Shown: positions 50,322-59,118, counted from the first letter of the stretch. The stretch: 64,000 nt of DNA from Flavobacterium sp. TR2 (GCF_025252405.1 NZ_CP104307.1:496001-560000), one strand, 5' to 3'. The notes: generated by a model from the letters alone, not told the origin. A program made the numbers and translations.

Positions 50322-51404
50322 TTATGCGTTGAAAATTTTCTCCTGGTGACCAATACTTTCTTGGTGAATTGCTTTGAACATTCTCAAAACAAACTCTTCA
50401 GTAAGACCTTTTTTCTCACCTTCCAAAATCATTTTCCCTAAAATTTCGTTCCAACGGTTGTTTTGAAGAATCGCCACGTTTGCATCTTTTTTCACCTGAC
50501 CAATTTCGTCAGCCACTTTCATACGTTTTCCTAACAATTCTAATAAGTTACCATCCAAAACGTCGATGTTAGCTCTTAGTTTTTTCATTTTTTGGCTGTA
50601 CTCATCTGTAGTATCATCTGTTTTTCTGATAGTCAAATCTTTAATGATTTGTTTCAAAGCATCAGGAGTAACTTGTTGAGCAGCATCAGACCAAGCGTTG
50701 TCCGGATCGATGTGCGTTTCGATAATCATACCATCGTAGTTCAAATCTAACGCCTCTTGAGTCACTTCGAAAATCATTTTACGATCTCCTGTAATATGAG
50801 ATGGATCGATGATTAATGGTAAATCAGGGAATTTGTTTTGCAATTCGATAGCAATCTGCCATTCTGGAATGTTTCTGTATTTTGTTTTTTCGTAAGTAGA
50901 GAAACCTCTGTGGATAACTCCTAACTTCTCGATTCCTGCCATGTGTAAACGCTCAACACCACCTAACCATAAAGCTAAATCTGGGTTTACAGGGTTTTTA
51001 ACCAAAACGATTTTATCAGTTCCTTTTAAAGTATCAGCAATTTCCTGAACTGCGAAAGGGTTTGCCGTTGTACGTGCACCAACCCATAATACGTCGATAT
51101 CGTGTTCTAAAGCCAGTTTACAGTGAGCTGCAGTTGCAACTTCAGTTCCCATTAACAAACCAGTTTCAGCTTTTGCTTTTTGCAACCATTTCAAACCAAT
51201 TTCACCAACACCTTCAAATCCTCCCGGACGCGTTCTTGGTTTCCAGATTCCAGCTCTGAATACGCTTACTTTTGAATCTTTTAATTCGTGAGCAATTTTC
51301 AAAACCTGATCTTCCGTTTCTGCACTACAAGGTCCAGCTATCACAAGTGGATGATTTAAATTGAAATCTTCTAACCACTTTCTCATTTCTTTTTTATTTT
51401 CCAT
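50322..51404 (-). CDS. DAHP synthase fused to chorismate mutase type II
   Basis: A 360-residue protein. The N-terminal DAHP synthase (AroF/KDO8P-like, about 1-265) shows 'HPLVIAGPCSAETEDQVLKIA', 'VFRAGIWKPRTRPGGFEGVGEIGLKWLQKAK', 'LWVGARTTANPFAVQEIADTLKG' and 'PLIIDPSHITGDR'. The C-terminal AroQ chorismate mutase (about 270-355) has 'LRANIDVLDGNLLELLGKRMKVADEIGQVKK'. One protein thus starts the shikimate pathway and turns chorismate into prephenate. It is the last gene of the pheA operon. Confidence 0.95.
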   Translation of the reverse strand: MENKKEMRKWLEDFNLNHPLVIAGPCSAETEDQVLKIAHELKDSKVSVFRAGIWKPRTRPGGFEGVGEIGLKWLQKAKAETGLLMGTEVATAAHCKLALEHDIDVLWVGARTTANPFAVQEIADTLKGTDKIVLVKNPVNPDLALWLGGVERLHMAGIEKLGVIHRGFSTYEKTKYRNIPEWQIAIELQNKFPDLPLIIDPSHITGDRKMIFEVTQEALDLNYDGMIIETHIDPDNAWSDAAQQVTPDALKQIIKDLTIRKTDDTTDEYSQKMKKLRANIDVLDGNLLELLGKRMKVADEIGQVKKDANVAILQNNRWNEILGKMILEGEKKGLTEEFVLRMFKAIHQESIGHQEKIFNA

Positions 51405-51415
51405 TTTATTCTAAT

Positions 51416-52276
51416 TTACTTTTTAGTTGTTGTTAATCCGTTTAGTATTTCCTTAATTTTATTTGTGCTTTCCATTTCATGAAAAATGGCATTATAATCT
51501 TCTTCTTTCAACAAATCCCTAAACCGACTGAGATTTGAAATATATTCTTCTAATGTTTCCAGAACGTATTCTTTGTTTTGCTTAAAAATCGGTGTCCACA
51601 TTGCTGGCGAACTTTTTGCTAAACGAACGGTACTTTCAAATCCGCTTCCCGCCATATCAAAAATATCCTGCTCGTCCTTTTCCTTGTTCATTACTGTTTT
51701 TCCTAGCATAAACGAACTAATGTGCGATAAATGCGAAACGTAAGCAATGTGTTTATCGTGAGAAGTCGGATCCATATATCGAATCCTCATCCCGATTGAA
51801 GTAAAAAGATTCAATGCTTTTTCCTGTAATTTAAAAGCAGTCTTTTCGACCTCGCATATAATGTTTGTTTTTCCCTGAAACAAACCTCTTATTGCAGCCG
51901 ATGGTCCAGAAAATTCTGTTCCTGCAATTGGGTGCGTGGCAATAAAATTTCTTCTTTTTGGATGGTTGGCTACTGCTTCGCAAATCGGTTTTTTAGTAGA
52001 TCCTACTTCAAAAACAATTGTTTTATCTCCTACCGCATCCAAAACTTTAGGCAAAACCGTCAACGCTACATCGACTGGAACCGAAACGATTACAAAATCG
52101 GCCTTTTGTAAATCTTCAAAGCTTCCCGCTTCGTCAATAACTCCGAGATCAATTGCTTCCTGCAAATGCTTTTCGCTATTGTCGATTCCCAAAATAGTCG
52201 CATCAGGATAACGTCCTTTGATGTCTAATACCATCGAACCCCCTATTAATCCTATTCCTATTACGTATACTTTCAT
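51416..52276 (-). CDS. tyrA: Prephenate dehydrogenase
   Basis: I chose the ATG at 52276 (MKVYVIGIGLIGGSMVLDIK), giving 286 residues; the longer frame covers part of a repeat. It has the NAD-binding GxGxxG at residues 7-12, 'IVSVPVDVALTVLPKVLDAVGDKTIVFEVGSTKKPICEAV' and 'RNFIATHPIAGTEFSGPSAA' (His and the substrate motif), then 'AYVSHLSHISSFMLG'. It oxidises prephenate toward tyrosine. It lies 11 bases before the DAHP synthase/CM gene. Confidence 0.95.
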   Translation of the reverse strand: MKVYVIGIGLIGGSMVLDIKGRYPDATILGIDNSEKHLQEAIDLGVIDEAGSFEDLQKADFVIVSVPVDVALTVLPKVLDAVGDKTIVFEVGSTKKPICEAVANHPKRRNFIATHPIAGTEFSGPSAAIRGLFQGKTNIICEVEKTAFKLQEKALNLFTSIGMRIRYMDPTSHDKHIAYVSHLSHISSFMLGKTVMNKEKDEQDIFDMAGSGFESTVRLAKSSPAMWTPIFKQNKEYVLETLEEYISNLSRFRDLLKEEDYNAIFHEMESTNKIKEILNGLTTTKK

Positions 52277-52292
52277 AATTTTTTTCTGTTTT

Positions 52293-52366
52293 GTCATTGC
52301 GAGGAACGAAGCAATCACACTAACAATTGACTCAGCAACTGAGATTGCTTCGTCCCTCGCAATGAC
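52293..52366. repeat. Inverted repeat between tyrA and aminotransferase
   Basis: Arms of 24 bp (GTCATTGCGAGGAACGAAGC... at 52293-52316 and GATTGCTTCGTCCCTCGCAA... at 52343-52366) pair with very few mismatches around a 26-base loop. It occupies the whole intergenic space in the operon and must be transcribed as a stable hairpin. Confidence 0.85.
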
Positions 52367-52368
52367 TT

Positions 52369-53514
52369 CTAAAATCGGTCAATAGCTTCCTGTACTTTTT
52401 CTTCTTTTACACACAATGAGAATCTGATATAACCTTCACCGTTGCTTCCGAAGATTGTTCCCGGAGTGATGAAGATATGTTTCTCATATAATATTTCGTC
52501 AATGAACTTCTCTGCTGATTCGATTCCTTCTGGAAGTTTTGCCCAGACAAAAAGCCCAACTCCTTCTTTATACACTTTACAATTAAGCTTTTCAGCTAAT
52601 TTCTCCGTTAATTCTCTACGGCGTCTGTAAATTTTGTTTTGGTCTTCGAACCAGGATTTATCACATTTTAAAGCGGCGATTGCACCTTTCTGAATTCCGT
52701 AATACATACCGCTGTCCATGTTGCTTTTTACTTTTAGAACCGCATCGATAATTTCAGGATTTCCTAAAACCATTCCGACTCTCCAGCCTGCCATATTGAA
52801 TGTTTTACTTAATGAATTCAATTCTAAAGCCACCTCTTTTGCTCCTTCAACCTGCAATAAACTCATCGGATTATCATTCAAAACAAAACTATATGGATTG
52901 TCGTTGATTAATAATATGTTGTGTTTTTTAGCAAAAGCCACCAATTTTTCAAATAACGCTAAACTTCCTCTCGCTCCTGTCGGCATATGCGGATAGCCAA
53001 GCCACATAATTTTTACTTTCGAAAGGTCTAATTTTTCAAGAGCTTCAAAATCTGGTTCCCACCCATTTTCTTCTTTCAAATCATAATAAATCGGAACTGC
53101 CTGAACCAAATTGGTTACCGAAGTATAAGTTGGATAACCTGGATTCGGAATCAAAACGTGATCGCCTTCATTTAAAAATGCTAACGAAATGTGCATAATT
53201 CCTTCTTTTGAACCCATAAGAGGCAAAATCTCATTATTTGGATTCACTTCAACACCAAATTGATCACGATAAAAATCGGCCATCGCCTGTCTCATTTCTG
53301 GCAATCCCTGATAGCTTTGATAGCCATGCCCATTTTCGTCTTGAATTGCTGCAGCGACTGCTTCAATTACTGCTTTAGACGGACTCAAATCAGGGCTTCC
53401 AATTCCCATATTGATGATCGGTTTTCCTTCAGACATCAACTGACGAACTTCTCTTAGTTTTGATGAGAAGTAGTATTCTTCAACTGTGTCTAATCGTTTT
53501 GCTGTTGTAATCAT
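52369..53514 (-). CDS. Class I/II aminotransferase of the Phe/Tyr operon
   Basis: A 381-residue protein. 'MGIGSPDLSPSKAVIEAVA', 'GYQSYQGLPEMRQAMADFY', 'LIPNPGYPTY', 'MWLGYPHMPTGARGSLALFEKLVAFAKKHNILLINDNPY' and the PLP lysine in 'LNSLSKTFNMAGWRVGMVLG' identify a fold-type I aminotransferase. Position between pheA and tyrA points to transamination of prephenate, phenylpyruvate or 4-hydroxyphenylpyruvate. The exact substrate is inferred. Confidence 0.93.
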   Translation of the reverse strand: MITTAKRLDTVEEYYFSSKLREVRQLMSEGKPIINMGIGSPDLSPSKAVIEAVAAAIQDENGHGYQSYQGLPEMRQAMADFYRDQFGVEVNPNNEILPLMGSKEGIMHISLAFLNEGDHVLIPNPGYPTYTSVTNLVQAVPIYYDLKEENGWEPDFEALEKLDLSKVKIMWLGYPHMPTGARGSLALFEKLVAFAKKHNILLINDNPYSFVLNDNPMSLLQVEGAKEVALELNSLSKTFNMAGWRVGMVLGNPEIIDAVLKVKSNMDSGMYYGIQKGAIAALKCDKSWFEDQNKIYRRRRELTEKLAEKLNCKVYKEGVGLFVWAKLPEGIESAEKFIDEILYEKHIFITPGTIFGSNGEGYIRFSLCVKEEKVQEAIDRF

Positions 53515-53574
53515 TTTTTTTATTTTTTGCTTTAGGCTATAAGCTTTACGCTTTTTTAATCTTTCTAACTTTGT

Positions 53575-53682
53575 GGGCTTCGACTCCGCTCAGCCTGACA
53601 ATTGGAATTTGGTCCCGAGTTTTCGGGAGAAGGGCTTTCCAATTGGAGTGGGGCTTCGACTCCGCTCAGCCTGACAATTGGA
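53575..53682. repeat. 32-bp perfect direct repeat
   Basis: GGGCTTCGACTCCGCTCAGC... occurs at 53575-53606 and 53651-53682, identical over 32 bases. Between them lies GGTCCCGAGTTTTCGGGA, a hairpin whose relatives (TTGGAATTTGGTCCCGAGGC...) occur at 49043-49080. It fills the pheA-aminotransferase gap. Confidence 0.85.
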
Positions 53683-53692
53683 TTTTCCCTTT

Positions 53693-54520
53693 TTAAGGCT
53701 TCGTATTTTTATATTCTCCCAACACTTTAAAATATTCTGCCATAATGTTTAACAACACTTTCGCTTTTGCAAAATCTTCGTACTTCTCGAATGTTACATC
53801 TACGAAGAATGAATATTTCCAAGGCGTTTCAATTTTTGGAAGCGACTGGATTTTTGTCAAATTCAGTTTGCAGTCGCTCATTACATTCAAAACCGCCGCT
53901 AAGCTTCCTCTTTTATGATCTAATTCAAATTTCACAGAGGCTCTGTTGATTTCGCTTTCTGGCAGAAATGAATTCTGTTTTTTAATAATCACAAAACGCG
54001 TCATATTATTTTTAATCGTTTGAATCGATGATGCAATAATATCAAGATCATACATTTCAGCTGCCGTTTCACTCGCAATTGCTGCAATTCCAGTCAATTG
54101 TTTTTCTTGAATTCTTCTTGCTGTTTCGGCCGTATCTTTATCCTCAACCAATTTGATGTTTGGATATTGTTTCAAGAAATCCATGCATTGCAAAAGTGCC
54201 ATCGGGTGCGAGTGAACTTCTCTGATATCTTCAATTTTCTGACCTTTTAAAGCCATTAAATTCTGCTGAATATTTAAATAATGTTCTCCAATTATGTGTA
54301 GATTATTCTTGTCAATCAATGCATAATTCGGAATAATCGGCCCTGCAATCGAGTTCTCAATCGCCATAACAGCCTGATCAGATTTTCCGGCAATAAGGCT
54401 GTCGATCAATTCTTCAAAAGATAAACATTCATCAATATCCACATTTTCAGAGAAATACTCCTTTACGACCTGATGATGAAATGATCCTTTAATACCTTGT
54501 ATTGCAATTTTCGTTGTCAT
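53693..54520 (-). CDS. pheA: Prephenate dehydratase with ACT domain
   Basis: A 275-residue protein. The N-terminal dehydratase domain has 'IAIQGIKGSFHHQVVKEYF', 'VMAIENSIAGPIIPNYALI', 'VHSHPMALLQCMDFLKQYP', 'GIAAIASETAAEMYDLDIIA' and the TRF motif 'NNMTRFVIIKK'. The C-terminal ACT domain ('KRGSLAAVLNVMSDCKLNLTKIQSLPKIETPWKYSFFVDV') normally senses phenylalanine. It makes phenylpyruvate. First structural gene of the operon; its start lies 6 bases behind the T run of an attenuator. Confidence 0.96.
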   Translation of the reverse strand: MTTKIAIQGIKGSFHHQVVKEYFSENVDIDECLSFEELIDSLIAGKSDQAVMAIENSIAGPIIPNYALIDKNNLHIIGEHYLNIQQNLMALKGQKIEDIREVHSHPMALLQCMDFLKQYPNIKLVEDKDTAETARRIQEKQLTGIAAIASETAAEMYDLDIIASSIQTIKNNMTRFVIIKKQNSFLPESEINRASVKFELDHKRGSLAAVLNVMSDCKLNLTKIQSLPKIETPWKYSFFVDVTFEKYEDFAKAKVLLNIMAEYFKVLGEYKNTKP

Positions 54521-54525
54521 ATAGT

Positions 54526-54556
54526 CAAAAAAAAATCCTGATTTGCATCAGGATTG
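54526..54556 (-). terminator. Attenuator terminator in front of pheA
   Basis: On the minus strand AATCCTGAT (54555-54547), loop GCAA, ATCAGGATT (54542-54534) is followed by nine T residues, then GACTAT and the pheA ATG at 54520. A 9-bp perfect stem plus T run directly upstream of a structural gene is a transcription attenuator. Confidence 0.9.
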
Positions 54557-54587
54557 TATATTAGTTTTATTTGTCTTAAAATTTTTC

Positions 54588-54668
54588 TCAAATAACCATA
54601 GCACAATCCTGACTTCTACTAAAGAAGAAATAAAAATTGTTGCTAAAATAAAAACGGTTACTTGCCAT
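54588..54668 (-). CDS. Phe/Tyr-rich leader peptide (pheL-like)
   Basis: A 26-codon frame, MASNRFYFSNNFYFFFSRSQ..., ending in TGA at 54588-54590, with 6 Phe and 2 Tyr within residues 6-16. The 3' part of the frame holds GTCAGGATTGT (54613-54603), which can pair with ACAATCCTGAT of the terminator 5' arm (10 Watson-Crick pairs plus one G:U). Stalling at Phe/Tyr codons would free it to form the antiterminator. Too short for routine ORF calling. Confidence 0.9.
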   Translation of the reverse strand: MASNRFYFSNNFYFFFSRSQDCAMVI

Positions 54669-54697
54669 TTTGTTTGTGTTTTGTTTTAAATTCTTTG

Positions 54698-54728
54698 CGA
54701 ATGTATAAATTATTTTTAGTGCACCAAA
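54698..54728 (-). promoter_or_regulatory. Promoter of the Phe/Tyr operon
   Basis: On the minus strand TTTG (54728-54725), a 19-bp spacer and TACATTCG (54705-54698), one base off TAnnTTTG. It is placed 30 bases upstream of the leader-peptide ATG. The rest of 54729-54936 contains nothing I recognise. Confidence 0.65.
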
Positions 54729-54936
54729 AAAAAGATTGCATTTTATGAAACAAAAAAGGATTTCTTAACAAATTTAGCAGGTTTTGTAAGATAATATAAA
54801 AAAATCAGCTTAAAATGAGATATATACAATGGCAATTTTTAGATTTTAAGGTTCTAAGCTGCTAAGATTTTAAGGTTTTTTCGCCACGAATTCACAAATT
54901 AGCGTTAATCATTGTAGTTAATAATTCAAATTTAAT

Positions 54937-55236
54937 TCACAAACCTAATCTTTTAGACCAATTTTTCGGAGAACGAGAAGAATGAAAAATCCCGAGAACA
55001 ATTATTTCCTCTTTTTCGAATCTATAATGAATTCCATAAGGAAATCTTGAAATAAATAGAATTTTTACATTTTTATATTTCTTTTGGAAAGCATTTGGAT
55101 TTCGTGAGATTGCATCTATTCCTGCTTCTAAACAAAGTTCAAAATCATATGAAAGACCAATTCGTTGTTCTTCATACCATAAAACAATATCTTCAATATC
55201 AAATAATGCTTCTTTTACAAAACGAAGTTTATACAC
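54937..55236 (-). CDS. RelE/ParE-family toxin
   Basis: A 99-residue protein. 'LRFVKEALFDIEDIVLWYEEQRIGLSYDFELCLEAGIDAISRNPNAFQKKYKNVKILFISRFPYGIHYRFEKEEIIVLGIFHSSRSP' has the ParE/RelE fold pattern (N-terminal helices, 'RfPy-i-Y--e---i-vlai-H--r-P'). It lies one base behind its antitoxin gene. Toxins of this family attack gyrase (ParE) or ribosome-bound mRNA (RelE); which applies is not visible. Confidence 0.88.
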   Translation of the reverse strand: MYKLRFVKEALFDIEDIVLWYEEQRIGLSYDFELCLEAGIDAISRNPNAFQKKYKNVKILFISRFPYGIHYRFEKEEIIVLGIFHSSRSPKNWSKRLGL

Positions 55237-55237
55237 T

Positions 55238-55444
55238 TTATCTTAAAGATTTTAAATGAGCTTTAACTTCTTCCCAAGAATATAGTTCAGTTTTTCCTTC
55301 TTCTAAATTTTGTATGCGAATATCTAATTCTTTTTTTACTTCATCAGAAATTTCTAAATCATTTTTAGAAACACTGTCCCATAACTGCTCTGCCAAAACA
55401 ATTTTTTCAGCATTGCTATATTTAGATAAATTTTTGATTTGCAT
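55238..55444 (-). CDS. Addiction-module antitoxin (TIGR02574-like)
   Basis: A 68-residue protein. 'NAEKIVLAEQLWDSV' followed by 'SDEVKKELDIRIQNLEEGKTELYSWEEVKAHL' is the pattern of the TIGR02574 antitoxin component: a helix, then 'L--R------gk----sWeevk--l'. It pairs with the toxin gene one base downstream. Confidence 0.88.
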   Translation of the reverse strand: MQIKNLSKYSNAEKIVLAEQLWDSVSKNDLEISDEVKKELDIRIQNLEEGKTELYSWEEVKAHLKSLR

Positions 55445-55501
55445 TTTTTTATTATTAAGTTGAATACAAATTTAAGCAAATTTAGCCAGTAATTATTTAA
55501 T

Positions 55502-56665
55502 TCAGAACAAACCAGAAACCGGTCTATTCGTAATCCCAATTTTAGCATAATCGAAATTCATTTTTTCTTTTAGCAAAGAGGCGTAGACGCTTCTAAAATC
55601 AATTTCATATTTTAAATCGCCGTTATCTAAGTCTGCTAGATTTGGATTTTTACCTAAAATGTTTCCTTTATTATTCCCTCCGATTATAAACATTGGGGCT
55701 GCGGTTCCGTGATCGGTTCCGTTGCCGTTGTCTTTTACTCTTCGTCCAAATTCTGAGAAAACTACGATTGTGACATTCTGCAATAATTGCGATTGTTTTA
55801 AATCGGAATAAAAACTATAAAGTGCGTCGTTTAAATCGGTTAGTTTTCGCTCGTGAATTGAAAGCTGATTGTCGTGCGTATCAAATCCGTTTAAGGATGT
55901 GTAATAGACTTTTGAATTTAGGTTTCCTTTTATTAATCTCGCAATCCATTCTAAATTTTTAGACAATTCAGTTTTAGGATAACTGATTTCTGTTTTGGAT
56001 TTTGCCAAAGCTTTCTGGATTTCATCTGAACCTTCAGTAACTGAATTGGCAATTTTTCGAACAAAATCTAAATGCGGATTTTTAGACAAAGTCACATCTT
56101 CTTCCTTAGATTTTACTTTAAATCGATCTGGGTCTTTTACGGTTATAAAATTTGGTTCAACGCCTTTTAAAGCTAGATTATCGATCGAATCTAAATTTAT
56201 TCCTGCTGTTGCCTGATGTCCGTTGCATTGCAAATCGAGAAATCTTCCGATCCAGCCTTCATTTACATATTTATTAGAATCGGTTGCCGTCTGCCAAATT
56301 TCTTGACTTCTAAAATGCGAACGGATGGGTTCTGGATAACCGACATTCTGAATTACAGTTAAATCTCCGTTTTGCTGCATTTGAGCAAAATCTTTTAACG
56401 AAGGATGAAATGCCATTCCTTTATTTTTTCCGACAACCAAATCTTTATTTAAAGCAATCTTCGTTCGCAAATCATAATATAAAGGATCATCATAGGGAAT
56501 AAAAGTATTCAGCCCGTCGTTTCCACCATTCAGCTGTACAAAAACAATGCATTGCTCTCCCACGACCAAATTGTTTTGAGAACCAAAAGCGTGCAAAAAA
56601 TCAGGAAGCACCAGTAATCCGCCTGTAAAAGTTCCTGTCAGTGTTAGAAAATTTCTTCTGTTCAT
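55502..56665 (-). CDS. DUF1501 secreted protein
   Basis: A 387-residue protein. It starts MNRRNFLTLTGTFTGGLLVLP, a Tat-like signal with twin Arg. 'VFVQLNGGNDGLNTFIPYDDPLYYDLR', 'GRFLDLQC', 'FDTHDNQLSIHERKLTDLNDALYSFYSDL', 'VVFSEFGRRVKDNGNGTDHGTAAPMFIIGG' define DUF1501, a sulfatase-like fold. It forms the standard pair with DUF1800 (11-bp gap). The function is unknown, probably periplasmic. Confidence 0.95.
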   Translation of the reverse strand: MNRRNFLTLTGTFTGGLLVLPDFLHAFGSQNNLVVGEQCIVFVQLNGGNDGLNTFIPYDDPLYYDLRTKIALNKDLVVGKNKGMAFHPSLKDFAQMQQNGDLTVIQNVGYPEPIRSHFRSQEIWQTATDSNKYVNEGWIGRFLDLQCNGHQATAGINLDSIDNLALKGVEPNFITVKDPDRFKVKSKEEDVTLSKNPHLDFVRKIANSVTEGSDEIQKALAKSKTEISYPKTELSKNLEWIARLIKGNLNSKVYYTSLNGFDTHDNQLSIHERKLTDLNDALYSFYSDLKQSQLLQNVTIVVFSEFGRRVKDNGNGTDHGTAAPMFIIGGNNKGNILGKNPNLADLDNGDLKYEIDFRSVYASLLKEKMNFDYAKIGITNRPVSGLF

Positions 56666-56676
56666 GATTACTGTTT

Positions 56677-58074
56677 TTAAATTAATTGATACTCTGGAAG
56701 TTTTGTGATGTAATTAAAAAGTCTGGCTACAGCAAAATCGGCATGCGGATCTTTGGGATCAAAATCGTACTTCAAAAGGTTTTCCATATCTTTTTGAGCA
56801 GAATCACTGACGTTAAACAACAATCGATCTGACAATTCTGAAATAATGGTTTTATTATTTCCATCTGAATCAAAAGCTACTTTTACGGCAACTTTTTCGT
56901 ATTCCGATTTTTCTTTTTCAACTCCATCCATCATCGTTTTCAAAACCTTTCGATTCAGGCTTTTTCCACTGCATAATAAATCGGCTGTATTGTTTCTCTG
57001 GAGATAAATCTGCGATGTCAGCCAAGAATTCCCTCCATCCCAGCCCTTTACATTCACCTGATTGTACAAATCCATTCCCTGCTGTCTTAGAAAAAGTGCT
57101 ATCATAGCATTGTCAAAATCTTTGATTTCCAATTCATCAATTAGCTGAATAAGGTAAACCAACGGATCTTTGATTTTGTTTCCAGCATTTTCTTTAGCAT
57201 ATTCTTCTGTGAAAATTTTGGTCAGCAGAGGTTCAATTTCGAAGTTTTTCTTTCGAAAGTAATCTCCATAGCGAACCACCAAATCTTCAGGCGGATTATC
57301 ATACACAAACCATTTCAGAATTTTACGGGTAATGAGGTACGGGATGTTTTTCTGTTCAAAAATAATATCTACCAAATCATCTGCTTTCCAGTTTCCGGTT
57401 TTCCCGAAGTACGTTTTATCGGTATTGTCTTCGGCAAATTTCCTGTAAACTGCGCCATCATCGCCATAATTTAATCCGGCCAAAGCCCTAGCACCGTTCT
57501 TAATATCGCTTTCAGAATAATTTCCGATCCCGATTGTAAATAATTCCAGTAATTCTCGACTTAGATTTTCGTTGAATTTGCCTTTTTTATTATCGACATT
57601 ATCCAAGTATTTAATCATTGCATTCGATTTTAGAATTTGCTTGGTCAAATCCTTAAAATTGCCAAAAGCATTTTCGCGCAAAATCATATTGTGCTGATAA
57701 ATCCAGTAATTGACTTTTACTTTTTGCGTAGTCGATACGAAGTGATTGTGCCAAAAACAGACCATGTTTTCTCGCAGCGGAAATTCATCTGTCCGCATTT
57801 TATCAATCCACCATTTCCTGAATTCAATAGCCGAATACACTTCTCTTTTGAGAACTTTTTTCTTGGCTTCTGAATCAGCATTTTTTATGGATTCTTTTAG
57901 CTCTTTAAGTTCGATTAAAGTTTTAGGATCGTCTTCTAAAAAAGCGGGGAGTTGTTTATCAACCTTTGAAGCATAAGATTTTTTAAGAAATTTTTCAATT
58001 CCTAATTTCTCGATTTCATCGGCTTCTTTTCCTGAGAAACCTAATCGTAAGGACCAAAGACTGCTTTTTTTCAT
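56677..58074 (-). CDS. DUF1800 protein
   Basis: A 465-residue protein. 'RKWWIDKMRTDEFPLRENMVCFWHNHFVS', 'KYLDNVDNKKGKFNENLSRELLELFTIGIGNYSESDIKNGARALAG' and 'VKGWDGGNSWLTSQIYLQR' are DUF1800 hallmarks. It lies directly upstream of the DUF1501 gene; the two families nearly always occur together and probably act together, substrate unknown. No strong signal peptide at the chosen start. Confidence 0.93.
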   Translation of the reverse strand: MKKSSLWSLRLGFSGKEADEIEKLGIEKFLKKSYASKVDKQLPAFLEDDPKTLIELKELKESIKNADSEAKKKVLKREVYSAIEFRKWWIDKMRTDEFPLRENMVCFWHNHFVSTTQKVKVNYWIYQHNMILRENAFGNFKDLTKQILKSNAMIKYLDNVDNKKGKFNENLSRELLELFTIGIGNYSESDIKNGARALAGLNYGDDGAVYRKFAEDNTDKTYFGKTGNWKADDLVDIIFEQKNIPYLITRKILKWFVYDNPPEDLVVRYGDYFRKKNFEIEPLLTKIFTEEYAKENAGNKIKDPLVYLIQLIDELEIKDFDNAMIALFLRQQGMDLYNQVNVKGWDGGNSWLTSQIYLQRNNTADLLCSGKSLNRKVLKTMMDGVEKEKSEYEKVAVKVAFDSDGNNKTIISELSDRLLFNVSDSAQKDMENLLKYDFDPKDPHADFAVARLFNYITKLPEYQLI

Positions 58075-58253
58075 AATTACAGGAATTATTTATGAATAAG
58101 ACTTTTGTTTCTTCTAAAGGTTTAATTTAAAAGATGCTAAGTCGCTAAGATTCTGAGGCGCTAAGTTTTAAAAGTCTTTGGTAATATTTAGAACGAGGAT
58201 TTTTTGGGGATAGTGTCGTTTTTAAAATTATGATTTTATTTAATCCATTCTGT

Positions 58254-58478
58254 CTATTCGAGAATTTTACAATTTACACCGAGTCTATTTGCTTCAACTA
58301 AAAATTCTTGAGCAATAATTTCGTCTTCAATTTCAAAAACAATACTATGATTATCTAAAAGCATATCTACATTTTTTTTCGAATCCATCAATGACATTCC
58401 TAACTTTTCATTCTGCAATTTACTAAGAGATATTTTTTGAAGTCCTTCTCTCCAACTTTCTAAAATTACTTTTGTCAT
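58254..58478 (-). CDS. Small hypothetical protein (74 aa)
   Basis: It starts MTKVILESWREGLQKISLSKL, a helix, then an alpha/beta part ending 'HSIVFEIEDEIIAQEFLVEANRLGVNCKILE' that resembles the C-terminal fold of small ribosomal L7/L12-like or copper-chaperone-like domains. It stands alone between DUF1800 and a secreted protein. No function assigned. Confidence 0.55.
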   Translation of the reverse strand: MTKVILESWREGLQKISLSKLQNEKLGMSLMDSKKNVDMLLDNHSIVFEIEDEIIAQEFLVEANRLGVNCKILE

Positions 58479-58673
58479 ATCTTTAATTAAATATTAAAAA
58501 TCAATCTACAAACTCCTTTTTTGATTAACATATAAAATGTATTTACAATCTCTTAATTCCTGGTCTTTTTGTTTATAAAGACCTAATTTCAATACATGGA
58601 ATTACAATAAAATCATGATCTAATTCATAATATTCTTTTTTGTACTCAATAATATTTAAATCCATTCCAAATA

Positions 58674-59051
58674 TCAATATTTTACTTTTTTCCAGCAATG
58701 ACCAGATCTTTCAATATCATCAATTAAAAAAGCTATTTTTTTATTATTGACTTTGACAAACTTCATTTGTTGCCTATTATTATCATAAAGCAATAAAGTA
58801 TCTCCAGACATTTTCCATTTACCGTATTCATCAATAGAGCTCCTTAATACATTTTTTCTAGCCATCTTTCTAGAATTATACTTTTGATCTGAAAGTCTAT
58901 AGCTATAATCATCTCGCAAATACAAGACACTTACTCCATAAAAATACCCAACTGTAGGATAAGAATCATAGGCAATCCTATAAACAACATCTCTCTTCTG
59001 AGCAAAGACAGAATTAACTAAAAAGAGAACTAAGATTAGAGTTTTATTCAT
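58674..59051 (-). CDS. Secreted hypothetical protein (125 aa)
   Basis: A signal peptide (MNKTLILVLFLVNSVFAQ) precedes a beta-rich domain with 'GKWKMSGDTLLLYDNNRQQMKFVKVNNKKIAFLIDDIE'. The pattern 'G-W---gdtL-L' is common in small lipocalin-like periplasmic proteins of Flavobacteria. Stand-alone gene upstream of the nrdA terminator region. Confidence 0.6.
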   Translation of the reverse strand: MNKTLILVLFLVNSVFAQKRDVVYRIAYDSYPTVGYFYGVSVLYLRDDYSYRLSDQKYNSRKMARKNVLRSSIDEYGKWKMSGDTLLLYDNNRQQMKFVKVNNKKIAFLIDDIERSGHCWKKVKY

Positions 59052-59089
59052 AATAACTTATCACATATTGAATAACAAATAAACAAAAA

Positions 59090-59118
59090 AAAGCAGCTAT
59101 CATGACAATAACTGCTTT
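59090..59118. terminator. Terminator behind nrdA
   Basis: AAAGCAG-TAT / ATA-CTGCTTT pair over 9-10 bp with one mismatch, flanked by A-rich and T-rich sequence, about 50 bases behind the nrdA stop. Confidence 0.55.
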
